This document shows positions 22,397-33,229 of a stretch of DNA of 64,000 nt, piece after piece. How positions within the stretch are numbered: position 1 is the stretch's first letter; every line of letters begins with the position of its first letter. The stretch is from positions 109,851,776 through 109,915,775 of the forward strand of contig OX578146.1 in assembly GCA_951213105.1 (NCBI GenBank). Direction: 5' to 3'. The translations under genes and the position numbers were made by a program. The notes beneath the pieces were generated by a model. The model worked only from the letters and a program-made list of their open reading frames with translations. It had not been told where the DNA came from and made no database searches. The stretch is from Amaurobius ferox (Eukaryota; Arthropoda; Arachnida; Araneae; Amaurobiidae).

Positions 22397-22433
22397 GTGA
22401 GTTTTATATTCTTTGATTTGTCGAATTAATGTA

Positions 22434-22517
22434 TGGATGTGAAAGTTCTAGATGTCTGGGCTCGTAGTGCAAGCATACGCTGGTCAGCAGTATGGAAATG
22501 GATTACTATAATTTGAG
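22434..22517 (+). repeat. composite templated insertion: FN1 exon fragment joined to intron fragment
   Basis: 22434-22488 is an exact 55-base copy of 22283-22337 inside the FN1 exon. It is fused at a shared C to 22488-22517, an exact 30-base copy of 21929-21958 from the upstream intron. Directly after it TATAATTTGAGTATGA is repeated again at 22530-22545. The copied exon piece has neither its acceptor nor its donor, so it is not a working exon. Confidence 0.9.
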
Positions 22518-22572
22518 TATGAATTGATGATTATAATTTGAGTATGAGTATGATGTATGAATAAGAAAAAAC

Positions 22573-23011
22573 TCCACAGATTATACATTACACAGATATG
22601 TTGATGATCTGATTTGCTTAGTATATACTGAAAATTGTGTCATAAATATATATTTCTATCCTGATAATTGGAAATTAATTCCAAATGAAGCTACTATTAG
22701 TAAAAATATTAATTCTTTGGATTTAAATCTTTTTATTGAACCTTCTAATAGAATTGTTACTAATTTATATGATAAAATAAGACTCTTTTAATTTTAACAT
22801 TAATAAAATCTTACCATTTAATTCCTGCAACTCGTTTCTATTGTTTAGAAATATTATTCTTAATCAGCTTTCTAAAATATATAGATTATCTGATAAAAAA
22901 TTTCGTGCTGTACATATTGATAATCTAAAAATTACCAGCAATTTATATAAATATTCCTCTTATTTTGTTAATGGTATAGTTAAAAAATTTAAATTAGCTG
23001 GATTTTCATGA
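22573..23011 (+). pseudogene. reverse-transcriptase fragment of a retroelement (Penelope-like or related), frameshifted
   Basis: The frame from 22573 reads STDYTLHRYVDDLICL, where Y-V-D-D is the RT catalytic box, then a segment with FYPDNWKLIP, NSLDLNLFIEP and VTNLYDK. After a frameshift near 22785 it continues FNINKILPF, NIILNQLSKIYRLSD, NLYKYSSYFVNGIVKKFKLA and GFS, followed by TGA (23009-23011). The L-D-L...T-x-L-Y-D-K and Q-L-x-R/K-I-x-R-x-S pattern is that of the C-terminal part of a group of animal RT elements that includes Penelope-like types. Upstream RT motifs are absent, so this is a 5'-truncated dead copy. The exact family is inferred. Confidence 0.65.
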
Positions 23012-23701
23012 ATTATTTTTATGGTGTTTTATATATTAGCCTGAAATCTCCCTTCTCTTGTTTTAATTATATTTTATTTTTACATTCACTTACACATGAG
23101 CCTTTCTATTATTGTTCCTCTTGATTATACATTATCTCTTGTACATGTCTTTTCGCATTACTGTTATTTATTTCTTACGAATGGCAACAGTAGATTATAC
23201 CTTATTCCTTTGTGAATGACAACACTGGTCACTTCTTTCTGTGTTCCCGTGATCGATAGGTTCGTGTATTTTTTCAGTTAGATTCCAAGTATCCTTTTTT
23301 CCTTTTATTTTTTCTTCTTTATGTATGTAGTCCAAGTAGAAATAGTTTATATATATAATCTAGTTATTTCTTCAGAAACATACATTTTTGTGTTTGCTTC
23401 CATAAGACACTTGGACTTGAAAACGGGTTTTGAAGAAGTGAACAAATCCTGATTTAGGCCTAGAGCCTAGTCCATTTGTATAGCGTTTGTGCTTGGATTT
23501 CGTCTGTTTTTCTTTTATCGATTCCATACCTTTGTTTTTCGATACTTTTCTTAGACTTGATGATTCGAAATTTGTATTTTTTTTCCATTTGCTTGAAGAT
23601 TTGCTGATTTATACTTTTATTTTGTAAGCCTGTTAAAAAGTCAGGTTTTTCGAGTTACAGCTTCTCTCACTTTTCTTTCATTGGATCGTCAAACCTTATA
23701 T

Positions 23702-23705
<4 letters not shown>

Positions 23706-23790
<85 letters not shown>
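23706..23790. repeat. (TA)n microsatellite
   Basis: About 42 uninterrupted TA units. The length is likely polymorphic and uncertain in assembly. Confidence 0.95.
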
Positions 23791-23791
<1 letters not shown>

Positions 23792-24000
23792 GCTCAATCT
23801 GAAACAGGCATTTGTTTGTGTTAATTAGAATTAAATACTCAGACCTGAAGATGAATTTAATTCTGATTAATCATCGGATTTGGGCCGGTGCTGTTCTTTT
23901 CTCTTATCGGCATTATGGCCGTGGTTTTCCTTCTATGGTGATGTTAATATTACTTAAATTTTTTTATTATTACATTTTTCTAATATATTTTCTAATATAT

Positions 24001-24008
<8 letters not shown>

Positions 24009-24054
<46 letters not shown>
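24009..24054. repeat. (TA)n microsatellite
   Basis: About 23 TA units directly after three copies of TTTTCTAATATA. Confidence 0.95.
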
Positions 24055-24055
<1 letters not shown>

Positions 24056-24520
24056 TGACTGTAAATTCCTCCTATTACACTGAATAAGGGGATTGATCCA
24101 ATGTATCCTCTAAACAGCTGCATGCTGCTTTGTTTTTTTATTTGTGCTTAATTGTGTTATTTGAGTTTTTCTTTATTCTTCGCATAAAGTGTTTTGACTT
24201 ATTACAGCATGAATATTTCATATGAAAATGAAAGACGTATAAAATAGCAACACTCCTACATTGTTTATGTGATTTTAATCTTATTAAAGTAGAAATGAGC
24301 TTTAAAATGGTATGAAATAAAAAGAGAAAAATACTACAATTTCAATAATTAGTAAATAATATAAATAAATAGTTATAGAAATAATATTAATATAAATAAG
24401 TACTAATATAAATAATTAATTTAAAGGGCAGTATTAGATTGTAATGATAATAATATAAATAATAATATTATAAATAATTAATTTAAAGGGCAGTATTAGA
24501 TTGTAGGGTGTTGAATGAAA

Positions 24521-24595
24521 TGGCCTGGATGTTTTAGGACTTAGCATACTAAAGAGTTAATCAGAAACCCGGGTTCAATTTTCGGTTTCGACCGA
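24521..24595 (+). mobile_element. possible tRNA-like SINE remnant
   Basis: TGGCCTGGATGTTTTAGGAC and, about 48 bases on, CCCGGGTTCAATTTTCGG resemble A and B boxes at tRNA-like spacing. The stems do not close well. A repeat of AATTTAAAGGGCAGTATTAG stands twice just upstream (about 24418 and 24480). Confidence 0.3.
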
Positions 24596-25538
24596 TTGTA
24601 ATTTTTAAGCGATATGTTACGTTTATAAGAATAACATTGTAAATAATTTAAAATTAAGTACCAATTAATTTATAATATTAATAATGTCAAAACACCAATA
24701 ATTTAAATTTTAAAATATTTTTGGCTGAATAATTCATACTTTAAAATACTATTAAACCTAATAATCTATATCTTAAAATGTTTTAAACTGAAATAATTTA
24801 TATTCCAACATACTCCTAATTTTGTTCTATGTAATATATAAAAAGAACAATCTAAATACACATTTTTAATTTAATTATCTTCTGAACGACGCGATTGAAT
24901 TTGATGAATTTCAAGCAACAGGACTGAGTGCAGGTTTTATTCTGAAGCAGACTTATCACCCTACAAAGAAGTGCGGAATAACTAGAATTAAAAACCTGCT
25001 TTTGTCTGTCATGTCCATGTTTTATAACTTCGAGAACGGCTGTAAGTATTTAACACATTTTTTTCACTGGTTTATTAAGTTTAAAAAGGAGCAGGATTAT
25101 GACTAAAAATATTTCCGTTTTTGTACAGCTTTAATGTATAAAACTAAAATTCCAAAATACACTTTAAATTTAAATAACTATTAAAACACGCAATCTAATT
25201 TGGCGCAACTATGGTTTCAAGCAATGACACTGAATTCAGGGAATATTTTAATATGTTTTATCCTCTTACACCTCTGCAGAACAGAGGGATTTACAACGGC
25301 CTGTTTCGTTAACCATGTAGAATACGTGTATAATACGATGACTGTGTATAATATGAAAATAGACTCAACTAATTTATATACATTTTTTACTGTTTCGTTA
25401 AATTTAGAGAGCCCATTTATGACGAATATATTTCAGATTTTGTACAACATTAATTTTATTTTGGTATTGCCCGGGAAATGCCGAGTATTTCTGTTGGTAC
25501 TTTATATTATAAGAATTATAAATTGTTTCTTTTCAAAG

Positions 25539-25703
25539 ACGGGCCTCAGACTCTGAACGAAGATGAAATAAGTGCCACGCAGACGACTGCAGTTATTCAA
25601 GGGCTGAAGCCTGGAACGTCCTATGCTCTGGCCGTTGTAGCTGAGAATGAAATCGGACATGGCGAGCCTTCCGAGATAATTCGATTCCTGACAACTGAGG
25701 AAG
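25539..25703 (+). CDS. FN1 domain, second half
   Basis: This 165-base phase-1/phase-1 exon (acceptor TTCAAAG, donor AAG|GTACGG) encodes HGPQTLNEDEISATQTTAVI, QGLKPGTSYALAVVAENEIG and HGEPSEIIRFLTTEE. It shows the L-x-P-x-T-x-Y and A-x-N-x-x-G core of an FNIII fold, and A-E-N-E-I-G...S-E is the Dscam FN1 form. Its codon use is more GC-rich than its surroundings. It completes residues 315-413. Confidence 0.9.
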
Positions 25704-28296
25704 GTACGGATGATGCCAACGGAAGTAGAAATCTCCTTATATTATATTCAATATTCAATACAAAATTCTTAAAAATGGCGTTATGCTGCATTTGTGAATT
25801 CAATACAGTGCCAGAATACTGGAGAGTATTTTAATTCAAATAACGATATATTTGGGAGTTTTGATGCAATAAAAAGCTTTTAATATCTGCAGATGCGTAA
25901 ATATATTTAATAATGATGCTTCGAATATATGTTATATATTTTAAGCATCATTTAAGCTATTAATGTGGTATGATAAAGCTATAAATGTGGTATTTGAAAT
26001 GTATGGATTCTTTTTAAGGAAATTCTATTTAATAGCATAATAGGTTCACATTATTGTAGCGTATTATTGGCCCACCTTTGATCAAAAGCCCTGAAACTTT
26101 TCTTTAATAAGTTACCATAAATTAAAACTTTAATGTTATTTGTATTGATTGTGCGATTGAAACTTATATTGAATTTATTTATAGTTTTAGCTTTATACAT
26201 AATACGGTACTGCATTAGAGTTTTAGAAAATATTTTTTGAAAGATTGAATAGGATGACAACTTTATTTTTTTCATAAAATGTTTTTTGGATTTTTTTTGT
26301 ACATTACGATAGTTTTATTGATACGAGAGCTAGTATGCTTTTAAAACAGTGAGAAAAGTACTCAACGGTCAAAGAATGGAATTTTATCTTAAAGTAAGAA
26401 ATCCACAGCTGGCGACTTGTAGGTTTAATCATAATGGATACCATATATGGTTCATCATAATGTAGATTATATATGACCAATCAAAATGTACACCGTATAT
26501 GACCAATCATACTGTAGACCATATATGACCAATCATAATGTAGACCATATGTGACCAATCAAAATGTGGACTATATCGGGGATACTATACTGTATAAGAA
26601 AAGCCCTTATGAAGAAAAGTCTCACTGTTTGGTGACAAGTATTGCGATAAATTGGTGACAGATATGGCTATAAATTTGTCGTGATATCGTCAACTTGGCG
26701 ATTTTTGTGAAATTTCAAACGATAATTCAATATCTTGAATGGTTAAATTGCATTTCTTTGATAATCTCTGTCACTTTGTAATATTAATTAAGTATTCAGC
26801 GAGTTTTCCTGGCCGTGCGACAGACGTGGTTTATTAAGAGGGGATTTAGAAGCTTGTAAAGTAATCGCATTTTGTTAGGAGGTAATTATGTTTCATTAAG
26901 TGCTCTTATGAATAGCATGTATCTAGACATTTTAGGAGCTCATGTGCTGCAGGCAGGTGAATGGGGGGGAATCCTATACATAATTTTATATATTCCATTA
27001 TATAACGAGCATAATATTTAGTGTTTTCCAGATTTTCATGCTATGTTATGGGAATGCGATCCAGTTTGCATTAAAAATCTTGCAGGAATGTATCCTATTT
27101 GATATTAGTATAATACTAACAACTTATACCTTTCTTACAATTTTTCTCACACCTGGTTAGTAGGATGGTATTTATTGCACTGGGATGGCATCCTACTGCC
27201 GTTTTATCGGACCTGGACCTAGAGATACCTCCCCCCCCCACACACACATAAAAAAATGCAAAAAGATTGCAGTAAATCTGTTTTTAAAATATTTTTCTAA
27301 TTTGTCAAAACAGAAAATATGCAATATTTTTCTGTTGTGGATCCCCTTATAATTTGGGGGCTAATGTTGTACAGAAAAAATAGATTCTACGCAGTTTTTA
27401 ACATTTATAATTATTATTTTTTAAATTTTGAACGATTTTTAAAATTTTCCTTTGCTTTTTGGATCCTTGGCATGGCATTATCTATTCGGCGAGAGAGGAA
27501 AAAATTATCTCTTCCAAGATTACTCAACAGCCACTCTGCTGCTCCTAGTGTGAATTTGAAAAGGTTGTCGTGAAGTCAGTAAAAATTAGGCATATTTTTT
27601 TAATTTAAATATTTTGAGAGCTAAGAATTTGTTATGATTGGTAATATACAAGAAATTATGGAATATAAATCCAATGCTTTTCTAAATAAAAGAAGCAGCT
27701 ATTGAATGTTGACAACTGGGAAGTACAGGGTTTGCGTCTGTGTTGGGTTTAAACTACTGAATAAGTAATGCTTTTTTTGTATTATTTTTTTAAATTGCGG
27801 ATCGAACAGAGTGTATTTGCTAGGGCATTTTGTCATACTTTTATATGTCCGAAAAGAGAAAAAATATAGATAATTACTGTTCTAGAATATTTCTTATCTT
27901 GTTTTGGAGGTTGGTTTAGATTGCTTTCTATTTACATATTTTTTATTATGTACTCGTAAAGCAAGTACTGATCAATTTTCTACATAAAGCAACATATAAA
28001 AGCATCCTTATTCTGACAGCATGGCCACATCCGGGTTTTTCTAAGAAATTTCTTTTCCTTCGACTAAATAAATATTTGATGAAAGACGAAATATTTTCCA
28101 TTTTAGAAAACAAAATAAAAAATAACATACATGGTTTTACATCTTAAAAATGTTACAAGTAGTATTAATTGCATATTTAAGAAAACGCTTTAGTTCATTT
28201 TAATTCAAAGCTTCATTTTGTAAAACATTTTTTATTTCGTAATTTAAAAGTATTATTAAATATTTTGAAATTTGATCTATGCATTTTCATTTCAAG
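25704..28296 (+). other. intron with a short minisatellite
   Basis: It carries a 26-base array at 26448-26578 and a diverged GGCGA-type patch near 26618-26740, related to the GT-microsatellite repeat. A C-run followed by (AC)n is at 27231-27248. The remainder shows nothing recognisable. Confidence 0.55.
26448..26578. repeat. 26-base minisatellite, about five units
   Basis: TGACCAATCATAATGTAGAC and variants begin at 26474, 26500, 26526 and 26552, exactly 26 bases apart, after a weaker unit (GGTTCATCATAATGTAGA) at about 26450. Confidence 0.9.
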
Positions 28297-28367
28297 AGCC
28301 AAGTGGACCACCAACTGATTTAAATGTTGAGGCAAGAGGGCCTACGTCTATTCTAGTTAAATGGAAG
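28297..28367 (+). CDS. FN2 domain, first part
   Basis: This 71-base exon runs from phase 1 to phase 0 (acceptor TTTCAAG, donor AAG|GTATAT). It encodes EPSGPPTDLNVEARGPTSIL and VKWK. The P-S-G-x-P-x-x-[VL]-x-V-E start and the break after V-K/T-W-K match Dscam FN2. Codons stay in frame with the next exon, which begins with Pro-Pro-Pro. Confidence 0.88.
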
Positions 28368-29822
28368 GTATATGTTTTTTTTAAAAATGCTATAATGTAT
28401 ACACTCTTTCTCAAACTACTATTTTATTATATAAAAATGTAGATGACTGTTACTTCTGGATAAAGTATAGTATTTTACTATTTTTGAGAAATTTAGATTG
28501 AATTCTTTGTTAATTGATATTGTATTTACATAACAATTATTCTTTTTTGAAACTTTAAAGAAAATACAAGTTAGTATAAAATATATGCAAATATGATCCT
28601 AATGTATATAAATATTAATCAATGGAGAATGATTTTCTCATAGAAAATACTTGTAAAGCATGCGTCGTTTTCGATTCTATTTTTGTACGATTGAATCAAT
28701 TTGATTATGTATTAACGTATATGTATGAAATCTCTTGTTCTATTAATTGGAATTATTTTCTCTGAAATACGCTTAAGTAGTCTTACAAGTTCGATTTTTT
28801 TGTATTACAAGGATGAACGTTATACATATTTTAATAATTTTCATTTTTCTTCAGCTGTGTATCTTGAATAATTTTCCTTTTAAGATAAACACACTCTTTG
28901 AAACAAACATTTTTTCCTTCTTCTCTCACTGTCTCATTATCAAAACTGGATTGTATGTAAGCTAGCGTTTAAAGATGTTTTATTTTTCAAATTAATTTTG
29001 TACAATATTTTGTACAGGTAATTGGGGTGCATAATGTAAAAAATATACACCCATTTTTCTTTACAAATATAGCTACTAGGTTGGCAGTAGAAATTTTTCC
29101 TGTTACACAAAGAATTTGATAGAGACTTTCATCTTTCATAGCTATCGGATTTGATGTAATTACATTATTTTGGGGTTCTACTGTTCATTTTATGTACATT
29201 AGAGCTAATTTGACCGCACCTAAAGTTAAAAACAGACTAATTCTCCGATATATGTATAGATAAGACTCTCGACCCAAACCGCAAGGCCAGTTCTCATAAA
29301 TTTGAAGAAAGGAACATGATCCACTGGATCACACCGTTGGACTTAGTAGCTCACCCAAAGTCCCTTAGCATGACATCATTTGCGAATTTAGAAAATCTTT
29401 GGTTAAATGTTTTCGCTGATAGGAAATAATTGGGTTTCCTAAAAGAAAATGTCGATTTTTTCCCAATCTGTAAAGAAATCAATGAGAATATCAATGACAT
29501 TTTTTTCTGTGCAAGAAAATACAGTAAATCAATGTAAAGATCTGAATTCGAACTTTAAATTTTATTTTCTCAATCTTGCTGTTTAAATTCTTTCTGATTC
29601 TTTCCATTTTGTTTTATTGTAGGTTAAAAATTAACTCGAGGTAGAACAAGTTAACGTTAGCGTAATGCATGTTGGTTTTTTTTGTTTATCGAAATGTTAA
29701 GTGTTCTTTCTGCGACTGTTGCTGTTATTTTTTGACGATTTAATATGCATTTTAAGTAATTTTATTTATATTTATTTTACATTTTCCTGATTTTACGATT
29801 GGATGCTTTTCTTGTATAATAG
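28368..29822 (+). other. intron, no recognisable feature
   Basis: The intron is 1.45 kb and AT-rich. A slightly GC-richer patch at 29215-29400 (GACCCAAACCGCAAGGCC and on) resembles nothing I know. Confidence 0.5.
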
Positions 29823-30060
29823 CCACCCCCGAAAGAATGCTGGAATGGCGAGCTGAAGGGATATTACGTGGGATACAGACCCGAAAGTATGAACCACCCT
29901 TACACTTTCAAGAGTGTAGAAGCCAGTGCAAATGACACCAACGAATTCCTAATAACAGGACTCACCAAGTCCGCACGTTACAGTGTTCTTGTCAAGGCTT
30001 ACAACAAGGCTGGAACCGGGCCTCCCTCACAAGAGCTTGTAATAAGAACTTTAGATGGAG
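29823..30060 (+). CDS. FN2 domain, main part
   Basis: This 238-base exon runs from phase 0 to phase 1 (acceptor TATAATAG, donor GGAG|GTAAGT). It encodes PPPKECWNGELKGYYVGYRP, then HPYTFKSVEA, FLITGLTKSARYSVLVKAYN and KAGTGPPSQELVIRTLDG. W-N-G-x-[LI]-x-G-Y-Y-V-G-Y is the signature of Dscam FN2, and A-x-N-K-x-G-x-G-P-x-S closes the fold. Asn-Asp-Thr (NDT) is a possible N-glycosylation site. Residues 414-516 with the previous exon. Confidence 0.92.
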
Positions 30061-31200
30061 GTAAGTTGGGACAATGTATAAGCAAATATCAGATACGACT
30101 GATGTTACTTGTGATTTAAAATATGTGTAAATTTTAATATTCTGAGTCGTATTGTTTTTAATTCTATGAAATTAATTATATTCTGAATCGTATTGTTATT
30201 AATTCCATAAAACTAGTAATTTATTTATCGCATAAAAATTTTAAAATGGTATAAGATTGTAATATAAAAAATTCAATTGCTTCGCTATGTAATTTTATAA
30301 TTTTCTTCATATAAAGTTGAAGGAAAATCGCCTTGCTCGATGTCATTTTATGGAAGGGTTTGTTTTGTGTTTTGATTGATATCTTAACAATCCCTGAGTT
30401 TAAAAATCGATTCGATACGCGCGATTGCTGCCACCAAAGTAAAGACAACGTAATAAACCTTTAAGGTAAAAAATTTGTTAATCTTGTATATATATTTTAT
30501 AATATATATTGAAATTTATTACAGAATATATACACTGTCTTTGTTTGTAGGGCGCGGTAGTCCAGTGGTTAGCGTGCGGGAATTGCACTTGGCAGGCCCG
30601 GGTTCGATTCCAGTCACTGCCAAAACTGCCGCCGTGTTCACGACGCGGAGTACGATCACGTTAAACATGGGGGTCCGTAAGTCCTTCCGAGAGGTTGGTG
30701 GTAGGGGAAGGAGGGTACGGTCCCTGTGGATGCCTCCCCCACTGGGTTTCGGTTTAAATTGGATGGCACTTCCCGGCCGTCCAAACAGTTACCTTACACC
30801 TTTATTGTAGGTCGGGCGGTCTGGGTCTCAGCAACAACAATTGTCTTTTCTTGAAACCAGCAAGCAAAATGTAAACCGAAAGTGTTTGTCAATTTGTGTT
30901 TATTAATAGTAATTAATAAATAGAAATAGGCATTAAATACTTTTGTAATATTTTAGTCAAAAGTATGAGTTAATTATTATTTATGAACTCGACTGCTTTA
31001 CACGTTAAATTTGTAGATTTGTCTAATATGTGAGGCAGTTAGGAGATTCTGTAGGAAGGATATCCTCTTATGGACTTTCCTTGGAACCCTGTTTATATAC
31101 ATAGATATCACACTAAAATGGTTGAAAATATGTACTTTTTTGAGAAATATGTGTTGGAAAATATTCATTCTGAATTACTGAACAATCTATTTTTTTTTAG
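30061..31200 (+). other. intron with a SINE
   Basis: It contains the plus-strand SINE at 30550-30840. The rest is AT-rich without recognisable content. Confidence 0.6.
30550..30840 (+). mobile_element. CAA-tailed tRNA-like SINE, full length, plus strand
   Basis: GGGCGCGGTAGTCCAGTGGT (A box), GGCCCGGGTTCGATTCC (B box), the shared GC-rich body with GAGAGGTTGGTGGTAGGGGA and CTCCCCCACTGGG, and a tail CAGCAACAACAA. It is the best guide to the 291-base element. The flanks CTGTCTTTGTTTG and TTGTCTTTTCTTG may be a decayed target-site duplication. Confidence 0.92.
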
Positions 31201-31299
31201 ATTTACCCAAGTCTCCCCCAATTTCGTTAGTAAGCACATCTGACACAGCGATAACAGTAAAATGGAATCAAGTTGTGAATAGGGATGACCCTCTAACAG
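31201..31299 (+). CDS. FN3 domain, first part
   Basis: This 99-base phase-1/phase-1 exon (acceptor after a T run, TTTTTTTTAG; donor CAG|GTATTG) encodes DLPKSPPISLVSTSDTAITV, KWNQVVNRDDPLT. It has the P-x-x-P start and V-x-W of an FNIII domain. It is short and joins to GYTLHYQR in the next exon, which supports a long-Dscam FN5-like origin. Confidence 0.85.
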
Positions 31300-31660
31300 G
31301 TATTGTTGGAATATTTCTTTTTAAATTATTGTTCGCAAATTTGTCATTTTAAACATTTTCTAACCTGTTTCTTTAGTAGTATTTATTAAACAAAAAGTAT
31401 CGTAAAGCTGTATCTCTTCATCATATTTATGCTCAATGTGTTTATATTTTTCTTTCTTTCTCTATGTCTGGTTTCTATCTCTAAACAGCAGGTATGAGTA
31501 ATATGTTGAATACTAAATTCTAAAAGTGTTGAAATATATTTAGTAATTCAAACCATAACTTTTCACTACAGCACATTTACATAAAAGCACAATGCACAAA
31601 GTCTTTAAGTAATCTATCTGTATCATTCAATTTATGTTTCATACATTTAATTCTATTTGT

Positions 31661-31770
31661 GCTGAAAAGTGGTTCAGAATTTGCAATAACATTTCTTAAC
31701 TAGATAATGTATATATGTAGATTGATGAAAAGTGGTTCAGAATATGCAATAATATTTCTTAACTAGAATA
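31661..31770. repeat. 62-base local tandem duplication
   Basis: TGAAAAGTGGTTCAGAAT is found at about 31663 and 31725, with matching GCAATAA.ATTTCTTAACTAGA after each. The second copy runs into the element that starts at 31772. Confidence 0.85.
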
Positions 31771-31771
31771 T

Positions 31772-32635
31772 ATACAGGGTGTCCCAAAAAGATTGAAACG
31801 CGCTTTAATTCTTTACCTGTTGGAGATAAGAGGGCAATGTAAATTGCAAAAATGTTGAAAGTAAGGTAGGAAATAAGACTACATTAATGAAATAGTCCTC
31901 CCATTAATTCTCAAAAGGTACATTTTTTAAATTTTTAACGACCCTCTTAGACAAATTTGGTCGATCAGAAATTTTTTACTTTTAATGCAACAACATCATT
32001 AAAAAAACTGCATATCTGTATCTTTAAAATCAACTGAATTATGATAAAGAAAAAAAATCTGACTTATGCCACTTTTCCGTATCATATGAAGGGCTGTTTC
32101 ATCAGTGAAAATAGGGATCATAAACAAATTGACGATGGAAATTGTTTAGATAAAAAAAAGTACTTAAAAGAACTTAATTATTGAAAAAGTACTTTTTTAT
32201 TGAAAAGTACTTAAGAATCTTTGATTGCATCGTGAGCCTATGCGGAATTCGCAAAAATGTCTCCCATGTATTATCATCCTGCTTTATCTTTTTTGTGATA
32301 TGTCACAAATTCACATTTCTAATTTGATGTATGGTCCCCCATTCACAATATTCCATTTTCAATTAAATATAACTCGTTCAATTTTAAAGATACAGATGTG
32401 CGGTATTTTTTAATGATCTTGTTGCATTAAAAATAAAAATTTTCTAATTGACCAAATTTGTCTATGGGGTGTTGTCTAATTTGTCTAAAAGATATATAAT
32501 ATATATATATATATTATGTATCTTTTTTTCTGAGGACATATTAGTGCTACTTATGAAAGAAAATTCTACTATTTCAATTTCTTGAATTGTAATATGATTT
32601 TAAAATTTGGAGTGCACTTTTCGATTACTCTGTAC
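31772..32635. mobile_element. foldback / MITE-like element
   Basis: The left end is ATACAGGGTGTCCCAAAAAG, a form common at ends of mariner-type elements. The right end reads, on the minus strand, GTACAGAGTAATCGAAAAGT. Long inner arms pair: 31949-32042 (AGACAAATTTGGTCGATCAG on) with the complement of 32370-32464 (ATTGACCAAATTTGTCTATG at its end), including TTTTAATGCAACAACATCAT. No transposase frame is present. Confidence 0.7.
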
Positions 32636-33229
32636 ATGAGATTCTAAATAGATTGTAACGGATTTTATTTCCTAAGTATTGACAAGATATATGCTTGAAA
32701 TTACAAAGTTTCTTGAAATATCTTTAGGAAAACGGGTCTCAACTTTGGAATAATTGAAAATTCATTTTTTTTCACTCAGCGTAAAAGTTTCAATTAGTAG
32801 AATATTATTTACGACTTCATTAACTAAAATGAAAACATTCCATACCTTTACCCACAGAATTTGTGAGAATCTTCTTAATAAAAAATGCTCAATCTAAATA
32901 TACATATATGCTCTTAACAAAAAAATCTTAACAAAAATGCTCAAATCTACAAATTTGTCCTCAAAAGTTTTAAATTTAGAGATGAGGACAAATCAAAGAA
33001 GTTTGATTTTATTCAACGGGAAGTTTTCCTTTATTTTGTTGGAATTTTAAAACATTTAGGATTTCTCTTTGAAGATGATCGCGTGTTCGAGGTGTAGTCA
33101 GCGGCGCTCTACTGAAGATATCTGAGTTTTTCAAAAAACGACCAGACTGTCGTTGAGTGAAGGCGGCTTGCTTTAAGTAATGTATAGGGTTTCATTGAAA
33201 ATGTTTCCAAGTCAAAGTCAGTATTATGT

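Larger units (their letters stand above)
23012..24200 (+). mobile_element. probable 3' tail of the RT element, interrupted by (TA)n
   Basis: After the stop the sequence is T-rich, with GTTTTGAAGAAGTGAAC and GGCCTAGAGCCTAGTCC near 23430-23480, a long (TA)n at 23706-23790 and another at 24009-24054. The segment CTGAATAAGGGGATTGATCC, TGTATCCTCTAAACAGCTGC and GCTGCTTTG (24079-24133) recurs on the minus strand near 60709-60790 and 58470-58530. Whether it belongs to the RT element is inferred from position. Confidence 0.4.
22397..25538 (+). other. intron with exon-fragment copy, RT fragment and TA microsatellites
   Basis: The intron holds a composite templated insertion (22434-22517), a broken reverse-transcriptase reading frame (22573-23011) with probable 3' tail, two long (TA)n tracts and a possible tRNA-like remnant near 24521-24595. 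24610-25530 shows nothing recognisable. Confidence 0.6.

Noticed and set aside
22434..22488. A duplicated FN1 exon usable for alternative splicing
   Set aside because: Only the inside of the exon was copied; acceptor, donor and both ends are missing and it is fused to intron DNA.
25200..25500. Open frame upstream of the FN1 second-half exon with a hydrophobic N-end
   Set aside because: No suitable donor and no similarity; it overlaps the intron and the acceptor of a well-supported exon.
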